Shown: positions 1 to 8,112 of the stretch, one piece after another
Numbering within the stretch: position 1 is the first letter of the stretch
Layout: every line of letters starts with the position of its first letter
NCBI RefSeq assembly: GCF_013364195.1
Contig: NZ_CP054918.1
Span: forward strand, 62,001-126,000
DNA: 64,000 bases
Reading direction: 5' to 3'
From: Streptomyces sp. NA04227
Lineage (GTDB): Bacteria > Actinomycetota > Actinomycetes > Streptomycetales > Streptomycetaceae
Translations under genes and position numbers: made by a program
The notes under the pieces: generated by a model
The model's database searches: none
What the model was told of the DNA's origin: nothing
What the model saw: only the letters and a program-made list of their open reading frames with translations

Positions 1-40
1 CGACCAGCAGCGGGCCCTACTCAGTGCGTTCTGACCACTG

Positions 41-78
41 CCGGCCCGGGGGCGAAAACCTTTCCGCCCCCGGGCCGG
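41..78. terminator. Strong inverted repeat, probable bidirectional terminator
   Basis: Two perfectly complementary 14-base arms (41-54 CCGGCCCGGGGGCG and 65-78) flank a 10-base loop that is A-rich on one side and T-rich on the other. No gene is visible in bases 1-40, so it probably ends a gene lying left of the window, read in either direction. Confidence 0.6.
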
Positions 79-343
79 TGCGGACACACCGGCGCTCGTG
101 CCCGGAACGGTCACCACCACGGTCGATCAGCCGGGCCAATCGACCGTTCGGACTTTGCTTCTTGCCGGTGGCTACCGGGCGGCAAGAGGATCTACGTACG
201 TGGCGTATACGGGTATACGGGCATGGGTGGGTGGCGGCCGACCCGCTCGTACGCATGCGACGGAACGCGCCCCCCTGTCCGGGGAACACGAGGTGAGTCC
301 TGGCTGAGAACGTACGGGCCCGGCGAGACGAAGCGAGGGCGAG
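79..343. other. Non-coding stretch upstream of the HAD gene
   Basis: No convincing gene is seen. It holds two GTATAC palindromes (205-210 and 213-218) repeated 8 bases apart inside GTATACGG direct repeats, which could be a regulator site for the following gene. A GA-rich ribosome binding region (GAGGGCGAG) lies directly before the ATG at 344. Confidence 0.35.
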
Positions 344-1012
344 ATGACGGCGAGCGCAGGCGAACTCGCGGTGGTGTGGTGCGACTTCGGGGGTGTGCTG
401 ACTCCGCCGGTGGACGAGGCGTTCGCCCGGGTGGTGCGAGCCGCCGAGGTGCCGGCCGACGCCTTGAGTGCGGCTGTCGAAGCGGTCGCCGCGGAGATGG
501 GGCTCGCCGGCATCGCGCCGCTGGAACTCGGACTGCTCGATCAAACCGAGTGGGGGCGACGTGTCACCGCCGCCCTGGCGCCCCGATGGCGGCCGCGGGT
601 CGACCTCGGCCGGTTCGGGGACCACTTCTACTACGACGGCCGCGCGCTCGACGTGACCCTCTTCGACCACCTCGCGGTACTGCGCGCCCGGGGACTGCGG
701 ACGGGGCTGCTCACCAACAGTGTCCTGGAGTGGGAGCCGCACCGTGCGGCCATGTTCGCCGCCGCCGGACGCTCCGAGGCCCTGTTCGACGCGGTGCTGC
801 GCTCGCACGAGGTCGGCCTCGCCAAGCCCGACGAAGCGCTCTTCGCCCTTGCCGAGACCACCTTCGCGGCGAGCCCCGAACAGTGCCTGCTGATCGACGA
901 CTTGGAGTCCAACTGCGCGGCAGCCCGCCGCCGCGGCTGGACGGCCGTGACCCATGTGGATGCCGCGCGGACCATCAAGGCTCTCGACCAGCTGGTGCCC
1001 GGCGGACACTGA
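344..1012 (+). CDS. HAD-superfamily hydrolase
   Basis: Cytosolic hydrolase of the haloacid dehalogenase fold, 222 aa, substrate unknown. The four HAD motifs are in order: nucleophile D14 in DFGGVLT, TN(S) at about 124-126, lysine K161 in AKPD, and the acidic pair D185-D186 in LLIDDLESN. The second aspartate of the usual DxD is glycine here (D-F-G), a form common in the dehalogenase and epoxide-hydrolase N-domain branch; phosphatase activity therefore should not be assumed. The ATG follows a GAGGGCGAG purine stretch. The gene stands alone and converges on the next gene, with a hairpin at 1053-1073 between them. Confidence 0.88.
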   Translation: MTASAGELAVVWCDFGGVLTPPVDEAFARVVRAAEVPADALSAAVEAVAAEMGLAGIAPLELGLLDQTEWGRRVTAALAPRWRPRVDLGRFGDHFYYDGRALDVTLFDHLAVLRARGLRTGLLTNSVLEWEPHRAAMFAAAGRSEALFDAVLRSHEVGLAKPDEALFALAETTFAASPEQCLLIDDLESNCAAARRRGWTAVTHVDAARTIKALDQLVPGGH

Positions 1013-1052
1013 GCGCGTCCCCAGTGCCGCCCGGTCGGGGGCCTGAACGCGT

Positions 1053-1073
1053 CCCGACCGGCGTTCGGTCGGG
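1053..1073. terminator. Hairpin between convergent genes
   Basis: CCCGACCG (1053-1060), a 5-base loop, then CGGTCGGG (1066-1073). It lies between the 3' ends of the HAD gene and the convergent small gene, so it can serve both. Confidence 0.55.
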
Positions 1074-1081
1074 ATCGCGGC

Positions 1082-1408
1082 TCACATCCGCGCATCCCGG
1101 CGGATCATCAGCGGCCGGTCCAGGATTTCGATGTACATGATGCGCTCGTGCACGACATCCAGGGCGAGCATGCCCTTCGCGGGCAGCAGCGGGACACAGC
1201 GGTGGCCCTGACCGAAGGGCTGCCCCGGCGGGTGATCCGCCGTACGGACGCTCTGGCAGAACTCGTCACCGCACTCGCACAGGCCGAACAGGCGGACATC
1301 GCGCACGGTGAGGGCCAACTCCCGTTCACCTTCCGCCTCCAGGAGGTCGGCAAGTTCGGCGACGAGCTCGGGGAACATCTCTCGGAGGAGGGGATGGTCC
1401 TGTTCCAT
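1082..1408 (-). CDS. Small Cys-containing protein of unknown function
   Basis: 108 aa, not assigned to a named family. The N-terminal half is acidic and helical in character (PELVAELADLLEAEGERELA). The middle has the cysteine cluster LCECGDEFC followed by a hydrophobic C-terminal half. The Cys spacing (C-x-C-x5-C) could bind a metal, but that is a guess. I chose the ATG at 1408 because a -10-like TACTGT ends six bases before it, which suggests a leaderless transcript; there is no Shine-Dalgarno. Proteins with a CECGD-FCQS motif are common in actinomycetes from memory, without known role. Confidence 0.7.
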   Translation of the reverse strand: MEQDHPLLREMFPELVAELADLLEAEGERELALTVRDVRLFGLCECGDEFCQSVRTADHPPGQPFGQGHRCVPLLPAKGMLALDVVHERIMYIEILDRPLMIRRDARM

Positions 1409-1581
1409 ACGGCGACAGTAAACGCCGAGGCCCGTCTCCCCGGAGCCGGGTCCACCGGATCGTGGCCTTCCCCGAGGCGTGGGTGACACCTGGTCAGACG
1501 GTAGGTATTCTCCAGATTTTCACAGCGATTCAATCGACGCCGACGGCTGAATCGTGTAGCGAGGCGCGGGAAGGGATCTGG

Positions 1582-2598
1582 ATGAAGCTGGGTGTGCTGG
1601 ATGTGGGGGCACACACGGTGCATCTGATGGTGGATGTCGGCGACGAGGTCATGACCGAAACGCGGTCGGTGAAGAAACCGGTCCGGCTGGCCGCACGCCT
1701 GGATGCACGGGGCCGACTGGACGCCGCAGGCGTCGAGTTGCTGTCCCGGGCGGTGAACGCCTGCTTGTGCGAGGCCCTGCGGCTCGGGGTGACGACACTT
1801 CTCGCCTACGCGACGGCGTTCATCAGGCATGTCGCCAACGGCGAGGACGTGGTGGAGGCCGTGCGTTCACGTACCGGAGTGCGTCTGATCGCTCTTCCTC
1901 GCGCGTCCAAGGTGGAGCTGGCCTTCCTGGCCGCACGCCGATGGCTCGGGCGGCAGGCCGGCCCGCTGGCGGTCGTGGATCTCGGTGCGCATGCTCTCGA
2001 AGTCGGCTTCGGCACAGGGGATTCGGCCACGATGGCAGAGGCCTTCCCGCTCGGCGCCGCCCGGCTGACCCGGGAGATCCTGGGCGAAGGTGCCGCCACA
2101 CCCGAGCAGGTGCAAGCCGTGCGGGACCGGGCCCATGCCGTCTTCGGCGAGGCCGCCGCAGGCTTGAGAGCGGCGGAGCCGCAGACAATCGTCGGGTCCT
2201 CCCGCATGCTCGAACAGTTGACCCGGTTCTGCGGGGCCGACTCCGCACAAGGGCGCTCGGGTGCGGCGCCCGTACTCACCCGTGAGGACCTGTCGCAGAG
2301 GCTGCACGAGCTGCTCTCGGTCCCCGCGGGCAAACGCGCGCGGCTGCCGGGGATATCGACGGCGAGGAGCCACCAGGCCGCGGCCGGAGGAATCGTCGCG
2401 CACTGCATCATGGAGATGGCCGAGATCGGCCGGCTGACCACCTGCCCATGGGCGGTGCGCGAGGGCGTCGTGCTCCACCACCTGGAGCGCCCACCGCTCA
2501 CCGCTGCGGGGCGGGTGCCGTACGGGGTGCTGGTGCGGGGCCGCAAGGGCCGATGGCTGGCCTCACCGCCCAGTGGCGGTGCGGACGCGGCCCACTGA
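1582..2598 (+). CDS. Ppx/GppA-like protein with altered phosphate-binding loops
   Basis: 338 aa, ASKHA-fold protein of the exopolyphosphatase/guanosine pentaphosphatase family. Overall order matches the family: an N-terminal LGVLDVGAHT strand-loop, a helical YATAFIRHVANGEDV segment near 75-90, and a second VVDLGAHALE loop at 131-140. In active family members these loops usually read D-x-G-S-N-(T/S) and D-x-G-G-G-S-x-E; here both are changed to G-A-H, so catalysis may be lost or different. Start ATG 1582 follows AAGGGATCTGG. The annotated role (polyphosphate or pppGpp hydrolysis) is from family knowledge only. Confidence 0.8.
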   Translation: MKLGVLDVGAHTVHLMVDVGDEVMTETRSVKKPVRLAARLDARGRLDAAGVELLSRAVNACLCEALRLGVTTLLAYATAFIRHVANGEDVVEAVRSRTGVRLIALPRASKVELAFLAARRWLGRQAGPLAVVDLGAHALEVGFGTGDSATMAEAFPLGAARLTREILGEGAATPEQVQAVRDRAHAVFGEAAAGLRAAEPQTIVGSSRMLEQLTRFCGADSAQGRSGAAPVLTREDLSQRLHELLSVPAGKRARLPGISTARSHQAAAGGIVAHCIMEMAEIGRLTTCPWAVREGVVLHHLERPPLTAAGRVPYGVLVRGRKGRWLASPPSGGADAAH

Positions 2599-2668
2599 AC
2601 GGGCGGCCCGGGCCGGACCACGCCCGGGCACCGCACGGTCGGTGTTGGTAGAGGGCACCGACCAGTAC

Positions 2669-2719
2669 GAACGAAACCTCGGTGGGAACGAAGCCTCGGT
2701 GGGAACGGAGCCTCGCTGT
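2669..2719 (+). repeat. Three 17-bp tandem repeats carrying a ribosome binding site
   Basis: Units at 2669-2685, 2686-2702 and 2703-2719 follow the pattern GAACGAAGCCTCGGTGG. The last copy supplies the GGAACGGAG ribosome binding site and overlaps the GTG start at 2718 of the next gene. The earlier copies place GTG triplets at 2682 and 2699, so repeat number could alter the start region. Confidence 0.7.
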
Positions 2720-3374
2720 GAAACGGACGCGCGGAGCCGCAGCAGGCGACCGGCTGCGATTCGACGGATGGATCGCGGGCGTAGGTACTTCCTCCGGTGC
2801 CCGTATCGTGCTCGGGCATTGGACGAGTTCGCCCTTTGGGCCATTCAGCGATGTGATGATCGAGCGGGCCGACGGCCACCGCCGCCTGCTCGCGCCCACC
2901 CCCGAGACCGCCGAATTCATCCGCGGCACCTACACCTTCGACAGCGTGCGGACCGTCCCGGTCACCGTCGGCGTCGACGGCCGGACCTGGACCGTGGACG
3001 CAGAAGAACTGCACCTGCGGTTCGTCACCGCCCGGCGGGGCCCTCTGGGCTATCTGCTGCGAAGCGTGCCCGGACCGCTCAGCGGCAGCCCGGCCTGGAC
3101 TGCCGTGACCGACCGGGCCGCCCGCCTCCTCCTGCACGGCGTGCGCACCCGCGGCAGCGCGGGCGGGGGACGGAAGGAATGGTACGGAGCACGCGACGTG
3201 CATCCGATCGGAGCGCTCTCGGGGGACTGCGAGGGCGTCGACCTGGGCACGCTGCGCCCTGTTGAGCCCCCGGTGCGCTTCGGATTCGGCTCGGTACCCC
3301 GGAGGCCCGCGCTCACACGGATCACGACGACGGTGGTCGGGGCCGGAGGCCTCAGCACGTCGCGAGAGTGGTGA
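2718..3374 (+). CDS. Conserved hypothetical protein, mostly beta-rich
   Basis: 218 aa with no signal peptide, transmembrane segment or motif I can assign. The sequence alternates short hydrophobic strands and turns (RIVLGHWTSSPFGPFSDVMIE, TVPVTVGVDGRTWTVDA), suggesting a beta-sandwich or barrel. It looks like a lineage-specific protein of actinomycetes that may act on or bind a polar ligand, but function is unknown. I prefer GTG 2718 because GGAACGGAG lies seven bases upstream; GTG 2682 would add 12 residues. It is transcribed away from the Ppx-like gene in the same direction, with 119 bases between. Confidence 0.6.
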   Translation: MKRTRGAAAGDRLRFDGWIAGVGTSSGARIVLGHWTSSPFGPFSDVMIERADGHRRLLAPTPETAEFIRGTYTFDSVRTVPVTVGVDGRTWTVDAEELHLRFVTARRGPLGYLLRSVPGPLSGSPAWTAVTDRAARLLLHGVRTRGSAGGGRKEWYGARDVHPIGALSGDCEGVDLGTLRPVEPPVRFGFGSVPRRPALTRITTTVVGAGGLSTSREW

Positions 3375-3546
3375 CCGGCACATCGCAGTGGGCGAGCCGG
3401 GCGGCGTCCAGCGGGCGGATGCGGCAGACGGCAGGCGAGGTCGCCCGGTCGTCGCCCAAGAGGAGGTTCCGGGCTCGCTGAGGGTGATGCCCCATCAGTT
3501 GGTGCCGACCTCGGGGGCGTAGCGACGAAGTCGCCGGTTGCCCCGC

Positions 3547-4308
3547 TCACCAGGTCGGATGTGCGCTGACACCGCCGTCGACGGTGAGGTCGTGGCCGGT
3601 GATCCAGGAGGCGGCCCGGGAGGCGAGGAAGACGCAGGCGTTGCCGACGTCCTCGGGTCGGCCGAGTCGTCCCAGGGGCGCCGCGGCGCCCCAGCGGCGC
3701 ACACCCTCGGGCCAGTCGTCGGCGAGGCCGGGGCGGTCGATCAGGCCGGGAGAGACGGAGTTGACGCGGATGCCACGCGGTCCGTATTCGAGGGCGGCGG
3801 AACGCGCGAACATGACGAGCGCGGCCTTCGCGGCGTTGTAGTGCGCATGGCCGGGGGCGGGTTGGCTGGCTTCGATCGAGGCGATGTGCGTGATGCTGCC
3901 GCCGTCCGCCTGGCCGGCCATGATCCGGGCGGCGGCCTGGGTGCAGGCGAACGCACTGGTGACGTCGGCCGTCTGCAGCTGCTGCCAGTCGTCGGCGGTC
4001 ATGTCCGGCAGTGGTTGCACCGGCTGGATCCCGGCGTTGTTGACCAGGGCGTCGAGGCGGCCGTGGCGGGCGGCTGCCTCCTCGACGAGACGCCGGCATT
4101 CCTCGGGGCGGAGCAGGTCCGCGCGCAGTACGGTGGCCCGGCCACCGGCCTCGGTGATCTCCTCCGCGAGCGTGCGGGCGGCGTTCTCGCCACAGTGGTG
4201 GTGGAGTACGACGGCGGCTCCGGCGCGGGCGAAGCAGCGGGCGATGCCGCCGCCGATCAGGCCGCTGGCGCCGGTGATGAGTGCGGTGGTGCCGGTGAGG
4301 TCAGGCAC
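3547..4308 (-). CDS. SDR-family NAD(P)-dependent oxidoreductase
   Basis: 253-aa classical short-chain dehydrogenase. Visible signatures are the cofactor loop TGASGLIGGG near residue 11, NNAG, a catalytic Ser in the IASIEAS segment, and the Y-N-A-A-K catalytic pair, then PG near the substrate loop and a C-terminal TVDGG. The substrate cannot be read from the sequence; similarity to the 3-oxoacyl/glucose dehydrogenase branch is from general family knowledge. Start GTG 4308 overlaps the 3' end of the upstream cupin gene by eight bases, so the two are translationally coupled and probably act in one pathway. Confidence 0.9.
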   Translation of the reverse strand: MPDLTGTTALITGASGLIGGGIARCFARAGAAVVLHHHCGENAARTLAEEITEAGGRATVLRADLLRPEECRRLVEEAAARHGRLDALVNNAGIQPVQPLPDMTADDWQQLQTADVTSAFACTQAAARIMAGQADGGSITHIASIEASQPAPGHAHYNAAKAALVMFARSAALEYGPRGIRVNSVSPGLIDRPGLADDWPEGVRRWGAAAPLGRLGRPEDVGNACVFLASRAASWITGHDLTVDGGVSAHPTW

Positions 4309-4834
4309 GGGTGCCCTCTCCGTCCGTGTCGGGCATGCTCCGGGGCGCTCCGGGGCGACACAGGGCGCGGATGCGGGCGGCGTGCCGGGGGTGGCGGGCG
4401 CACAGGTCGTCGGGATCGGCGCCCTCGTAGTCCGCGGGGAGGAACCCGGGCGCCATGGTGGTGCCGAACAGGGCCCAGCGGCCTCCGGCGGCCACCCGGG
4501 CGCCCATCCACGTACCGGCTTCGACGACGTACTGCGGATGCCCCAGGGGAGTTCCGAGGCGGAGCAGGCGGTCGCTGCCGTCGGGGTGGAGGAGGAGCAG
4601 TTCGAGCGGATCGCCCCTGTAGAAGTGCCAGACCTCGTCCACGGGAAGGCGGTGCAGGGCGGAGAAGTCCCCGTCGGCATCGGTGAGCAGGACCATGATG
4701 GCCGATCCGGCCGGGCGGCCGCCGGCATCGGGTGGTCCGGCCCAGGTGCGGCGGAACATTCCGCCTTCCACGGGCAGCGGCGCGAGTCCGTACTGTTCGG
4801 CCACTTCGGCCGCTGTCGTCGTCCTGCTGTCCAT
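4301..4834 (-). CDS. Cupin-domain protein, DUF985 family
   Basis: 177 aa. The sequence EQYGLAPLPVEGGMFRRTW, followed by DFSALHRLPVDEVWHFYRGDPLELL and a late APGFLPADYE segment, matches the DUF985 (Cupin_5) pattern. These are single-domain beta-barrel proteins; some members bind sugars or act as sugar-phosphate isomerase-like proteins, but the role here is unknown. ATG 4834 is preceded by GGAAGCGAGGAGAGG, a clear ribosome binding site. It is the first gene of a two-gene operon with the SDR gene, which begins inside its last codons. Confidence 0.85.
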   Translation of the reverse strand: MDSRTTTAAEVAEQYGLAPLPVEGGMFRRTWAGPPDAGGRPAGSAIMVLLTDADGDFSALHRLPVDEVWHFYRGDPLELLLLHPDGSDRLLRLGTPLGHPQYVVEAGTWMGARVAAGGRWALFGTTMAPGFLPADYEGADPDDLCARHPRHAARIRALCRPGAPRSMPDTDGEGTRA

Positions 4835-5166
4835 GCCCTCTCCTCGCTTCCACGGACCGGGAGCCGGTGATCGCGCGGCACGCTGCGGGCCGTGCGATGT
4901 GCGGAGTGCGCGACGCACCCGTCGGACGATCAATGCACCGGAGGAGGCGGCGGGAAACGGACGAATTCCTTCCCGGCAGCGGATTCCGGCCCGAGGACGG
5001 TCCTGGCCCGCCACCTCGTTCCACGGCGTCCTCGGTCACCGGCGGGCGGCGGGCGCCCGGCCAGCGCTCGATCGTGCCCAGCTCGTGACCGGTTGGACGG
5101 CTCCGGCAAGGTGCCCACCCGCTTCCAGGTCACGATCCCCCGTACCGGGCCAGTACAGTCACGCGC
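4835..5166. other. Divergent intergenic region
   Basis: 332 bases between the cupin gene and the Imm1-like gene with no supported ORF. A -10-like TACAGT at 5154-5159 sits seven bases before the ATG at 5167, so that gene may be transcribed as a leaderless mRNA. I saw no clear -35 box. Confidence 0.4.
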
Positions 5167-5520
5167 ATGACAAAAGCAGTGTTCCGGGCCTTCGAAGCGG
5201 GCGGGCGATCCATCGACGAGCCGACCGAGGACGAACTCCACGATCTGCTCGCCGACATGAATCTGAGTCACCCGTACGTGATCTTCGAACGACGCGACCG
5301 GGAACCGGTGAACGAGCATTACATCCAGGTGTATCTCAACGACGACTTGAGCTACCAGGTGGAATATCGCGAGGGCGGCTCGGACAGGCATTTCGAGGCG
5401 CATGTCCCGAGGCAGCCTTCGATTGTCGGTCCCGGCCCGGTCGCGAAGGTGATGTACGACTGGGCACACGATCGCGACGGTTGGCGTGAAGCGCTGCCGT
5501 GGACACTCAAGTCCTTTTGA
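5167..5520 (+). CDS. Probable Imm1-family immunity protein
   Basis: 117 aa, soluble. The middle YIQVYLNDDLSYQVEYREGG followed by SDRHFEA and the C-terminal VAKVMYDWAHDRDGWREALPW resemble the Imm1 immunity family, whose members neutralise toxins of polymorphic or WXG/LXG systems. No toxin gene lies beside it. The ATG has no Shine-Dalgarno but a TACAGT box ends seven bases upstream, consistent with leaderless translation. Family assignment is from remembered motif shape and should be treated as tentative. Its 3' end overlaps a reverse-strand GNAT remnant by 14 bases. Confidence 0.6.
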   Translation: MTKAVFRAFEAGGRSIDEPTEDELHDLLADMNLSHPYVIFERRDREPVNEHYIQVYLNDDLSYQVEYREGGSDRHFEAHVPRQPSIVGPGPVAKVMYDWAHDRDGWREALPWTLKSF

Positions 5521-5738
5521 GGGGTGTACTCCCGAGCTCCCGGGTCATGAACGTGCTGTGCGGGTCCTCCCGGTAGTCCGCGAACGGCTCGCACTCGACG
5601 AAGCCGAACTTCTCGTACAACTTCCTTGCGGGCAGGAAGAATTCAGCAGAACCGGTCTCCAGGCTCAGACGGGAGAAGCCCTTCGCCCTGGCCTCGTCGA
5701 TGAGGTGCCCGAGAGGTCGTCCACCACAATGGTCAGAG
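5507..5738 (-). pseudogene. C-terminal remnant of a GNAT acetyltransferase
   Basis: About 70 codons reading HLIDEARAKGFSRLSLETG, then FLPARKLYEKFGFVECEPFADY and a terminal FMTREL. This is the typical second half of a GNAT domain: part of the acetyl-CoA loop helix, the strand before it, and the A-x-x-L-Y-E-K-x-G-F motif. The reading frame upstream does not continue into the N-terminal half; instead it runs into the antisense of the Imm49 gene. The upstream boundary is approximate. The truncated gene suggests past rearrangement in this immunity region. Confidence 0.65.
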
Positions 5739-5807
5739 AGGTCACCGCTGTTGCCTTTCACCTGCTGTCGTTCGGATGCCCGTCGTTCGTCGGTGGCCCA
5801 GGCCGCC

Positions 5808-7697
5808 TCAGGTGTCGAGGAACGCGCCGCGCTCGGCTGCCGCGAGGAAACGGGGCGGCAGATAGGCGGAGTTGACCCGGATGTTCCAGCCTCGGCGGAT
5901 CGCGTGACAGGTGAGGGCCAGGATGTCGAGGTTGACCGCGGCTTTGGTTTCGGAGGCCCGATCGGCCACTTGGTGGTGGTCACGGTGGGCTTCGAGGGCG
6001 TCCAGGAGCGCCAGGTTGAAGCTCTCTTCGTCACCGTCGACCAGTTGCGAGAACAGTACGGCGGGCGGCGGGAGGAAGCCCTGGGCGCCCGCCTTCTCGC
6101 AGTCGTTCAGTGCCCGGTCCGTGGCGGGCTCGGGGTCGGCGCCGCGCAGGTAGTCGTGGAGGGCCTGGCGGTACGAGGCGAACCCCGACTCGTCCCGGGC
6201 CAGCAGCTCGGGGTCGGTGAGGACCAGCGGGGCGAGGTGCTCGCGTACGCCGGTGATCAGCGCGAGGCTGGTCACCCGCTGCCAGTGGTCGGGGCCGGCC
6301 GCCGCGCCGTGGTTCGCCGGGTAGGTGCGGGTGGTGCCGTCGATCGTCAGTTCCACGTCGGTGCCCGGTTCCGCGAGACAGGTACGGAAGAGCGCCGAGC
6401 CCAACTCGGCGGCCAGGCGCACGTCTTCGCACTGCCGGTCCGTGGCGTCGCCGGTGACCGAGGCCCGCGCGCCGAACAGCATGCACAGATCCGCCATCGC
6501 CCTGAGCATCCGCCAGGCGGCCGGCGGTTCTCCGACCGTCTCGGGCGGAAACGCCTCCTGAATGTACTTCTCGAACAGGGCCTCGCTCTCGGGGTGCAGT
6601 GGTCGCGGATGCTCGGGCCGCTCCAACGTCACGGATCCGGCAGCGAGTTGGGCGACCGCGTCCGGGCGGCGTGCGCGTCCGTAACCGGCCACCCTGGGAC
6701 CCGCGGACTCGAAGCCGGTGACCAGCGCACGCGGCAGGTACGCACTGTCCACCGGCGGCTGCCAGCCCTCGTGGCGGTAGGCGAGAGCGGTCAGAGCCAG
6801 CGGGATCAGGGGCAGCAGCTCGCGTGGGGCGTCCGATTGACGCGACGCCGCGCGGTGCGCTTCCAGGAGGCCGGTCAACTCCTCGCGGAATACGTCCGGT
6901 TCGCGGTGGGTGAGGGCGTGCAGTGCGCGCAGGGCGATGCTGTGCGGGTGCGGAGGGGAGGAGCTGCCCGCCTGCCCGGCCGCGTGCGTAGCGTCGTGAT
7001 TCCCGCCCTGCAGCCCGCCGTCGTGGTTCTGCACTTCGTCGTGGTTCTGCTCTTCGTCGTGCTTCTCTTCGTGCGTGCGCAGTCGGGCCAGGGCGGCGTC
7101 GATCGCGGCGCGCTTCTCCTCGTCGGTGGGCGGGTAGTTCGCGTCGTCGTCTCCGGTGTCGCCGTAGACGTAGGCCATCAGCGCGTTGATGAGCTCCGCG
7201 CCGGGGCGTCCGCGTTGCCCCTCCTGAGGTGCGCGGCGCGCGAAGTGGAAGGCCTCGCCGTGCCGTTCGGCCTTTCCGGCCAGGACGGCGAGGCTCAGAG
7301 CGGCCAGCCACTCGTCCGTTGTGACGGTCTCCCTGCCGCCCTCGGTGCCCCGCTCGTAACTCATCCCGAAGTTCACGTAGTCGAGGAAGACCTGGAAGTC
7401 GTCGTACGGGAAGTACGCCGCGTACGAGATGCTGCCGACCGCGGCTTCGGCCGCGTCGGACAGGACCGCCCTGGCCTCGGGAGTGCCGAGGTCGGGAATC
7501 TCCACGGACAGCGCGCCGAGGTAGTCGAGGAACTCCTCCGACAGCAGCCACCAGTCGTAGACGCCCATCCGGCCCGCCTTCGACATGGTCCGAACCCGCG
7601 AACCGATCCGGTTGACGAAGTCCTCGCGGGCCGCGACCAGTGCGGCCTCACCGACCCGATGCCGTTCCCAACGCACGTCCGCCGCCCCCGCGTTCAC
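5808..7697 (-). CDS. Tandem-duplicated Imm49-like immunity protein
   Basis: 629 aa, about twice the usual length of an Imm49 protein (roughly 250-300 aa from memory). Two related halves are visible: each ends with the same motif, LALTALAYRHEGW..VDSAYLP near 299-322 and LALTCHAIRRGW..VNSAYLP near 597-618. The N-terminal half carries the RMGVYDWWLLSEEFLDYLGAL segment. A low-complexity His/Asp/Glu/Asn-rich stretch (about 209-245) lies inside the first half. Imm49 proteins protect against toxins of polymorphic systems; no cognate toxin is in view. Start is GTG 7697 with a weak ribosome binding site; a later start at about residue 38 cannot be excluded. Confidence 0.75.
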   Translation of the reverse strand: MNAGAADVRWERHRVGEAALVAAREDFVNRIGSRVRTMSKAGRMGVYDWWLLSEEFLDYLGALSVEIPDLGTPEARAVLSDAAEAAVGSISYAAYFPYDDFQVFLDYVNFGMSYERGTEGGRETVTTDEWLAALSLAVLAGKAERHGEAFHFARRAPQEGQRGRPGAELINALMAYVYGDTGDDDANYPPTDEEKRAAIDAALARLRTHEEKHDEEQNHDEVQNHDGGLQGGNHDATHAAGQAGSSSPPHPHSIALRALHALTHREPDVFREELTGLLEAHRAASRQSDAPRELLPLIPLALTALAYRHEGWQPPVDSAYLPRALVTGFESAGPRVAGYGRARRPDAVAQLAAGSVTLERPEHPRPLHPESEALFEKYIQEAFPPETVGEPPAAWRMLRAMADLCMLFGARASVTGDATDRQCEDVRLAAELGSALFRTCLAEPGTDVELTIDGTTRTYPANHGAAAGPDHWQRVTSLALITGVREHLAPLVLTDPELLARDESGFASYRQALHDYLRGADPEPATDRALNDCEKAGAQGFLPPPAVLFSQLVDGDEESFNLALLDALEAHRDHHQVADRASETKAAVNLDILALTCHAIRRGWNIRVNSAYLPPRFLAAAERGAFLDT

Positions 7698-7762
7698 GTC
7701 GCTTCACCGTACACATGTCCACGGCTCAGCCTACGGCCCGCGTTCGATGCCGCCGTGCCGGT

Positions 7763-8050
7763 TCAGCCGCTGCCTCCGAGTTCGAACAGCAGCCACAGGA
7801 ACGCGCCCAACAGGTGGCCTCCGGCGAGGTAGACGAACAGGCGGACACCCAGCGCCTTCGGGAAGCCGTCCTCCTGGCTCGACTTCGCGGTGGGTCGCGC
7901 GGGCAGCGCGGTTGCGGTGGCTGGGTCCGCACCGGCTGTCGCGGGCAGAGACGCTGGCGAACCGGTGAGCGCTTCCCCCGGCGTCTCGCCCTTCACTTCT
8001 CGGTCCGTCCCGTCGTGCACGGCGGTTGTCACTTTCTCTCGCGAGCGCAT
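7763..8050 (-). CDS. DUF6126-like small membrane protein
   Basis: 95 aa. The first two thirds are polar and Ala/Thr-rich, probably disordered. The end, RLFVYLAGGHLLGAFLWLLFELG, is a single transmembrane segment. This C-terminal pattern matches the DUF6126 family of small Streptomyces membrane proteins, which from memory are commonly encoded beside XRE-cupin regulators, as here. ATG 8050 has GGAGGG ten bases upstream. It lies downstream of the regulator gene on the same strand, separated by 136 bases that contain a 9-bp tandem repeat, and is probably controlled by that regulator. Molecular role unknown. Confidence 0.75.
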   Translation of the reverse strand: MRSREKVTTAVHDGTDREVKGETPGEALTGSPASLPATAGADPATATALPARPTAKSSQEDGFPKALGVRLFVYLAGGHLLGAFLWLLFELGGSG

Positions 8051-8112
8051 GCGCGTTCAGCCCTCCATGTGCCTCTAGGTATGGGCCCGTTCGGCTCGCG
8101 GGCTTACCGGCC

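Noticed and set aside
5808..7832. A 710-codon plus-strand ORF opposite the Imm49 gene
   Set aside because: Its sequence is Gly/Arg/Val-rich antisense; the minus-strand frame has internally repeated immunity motifs.
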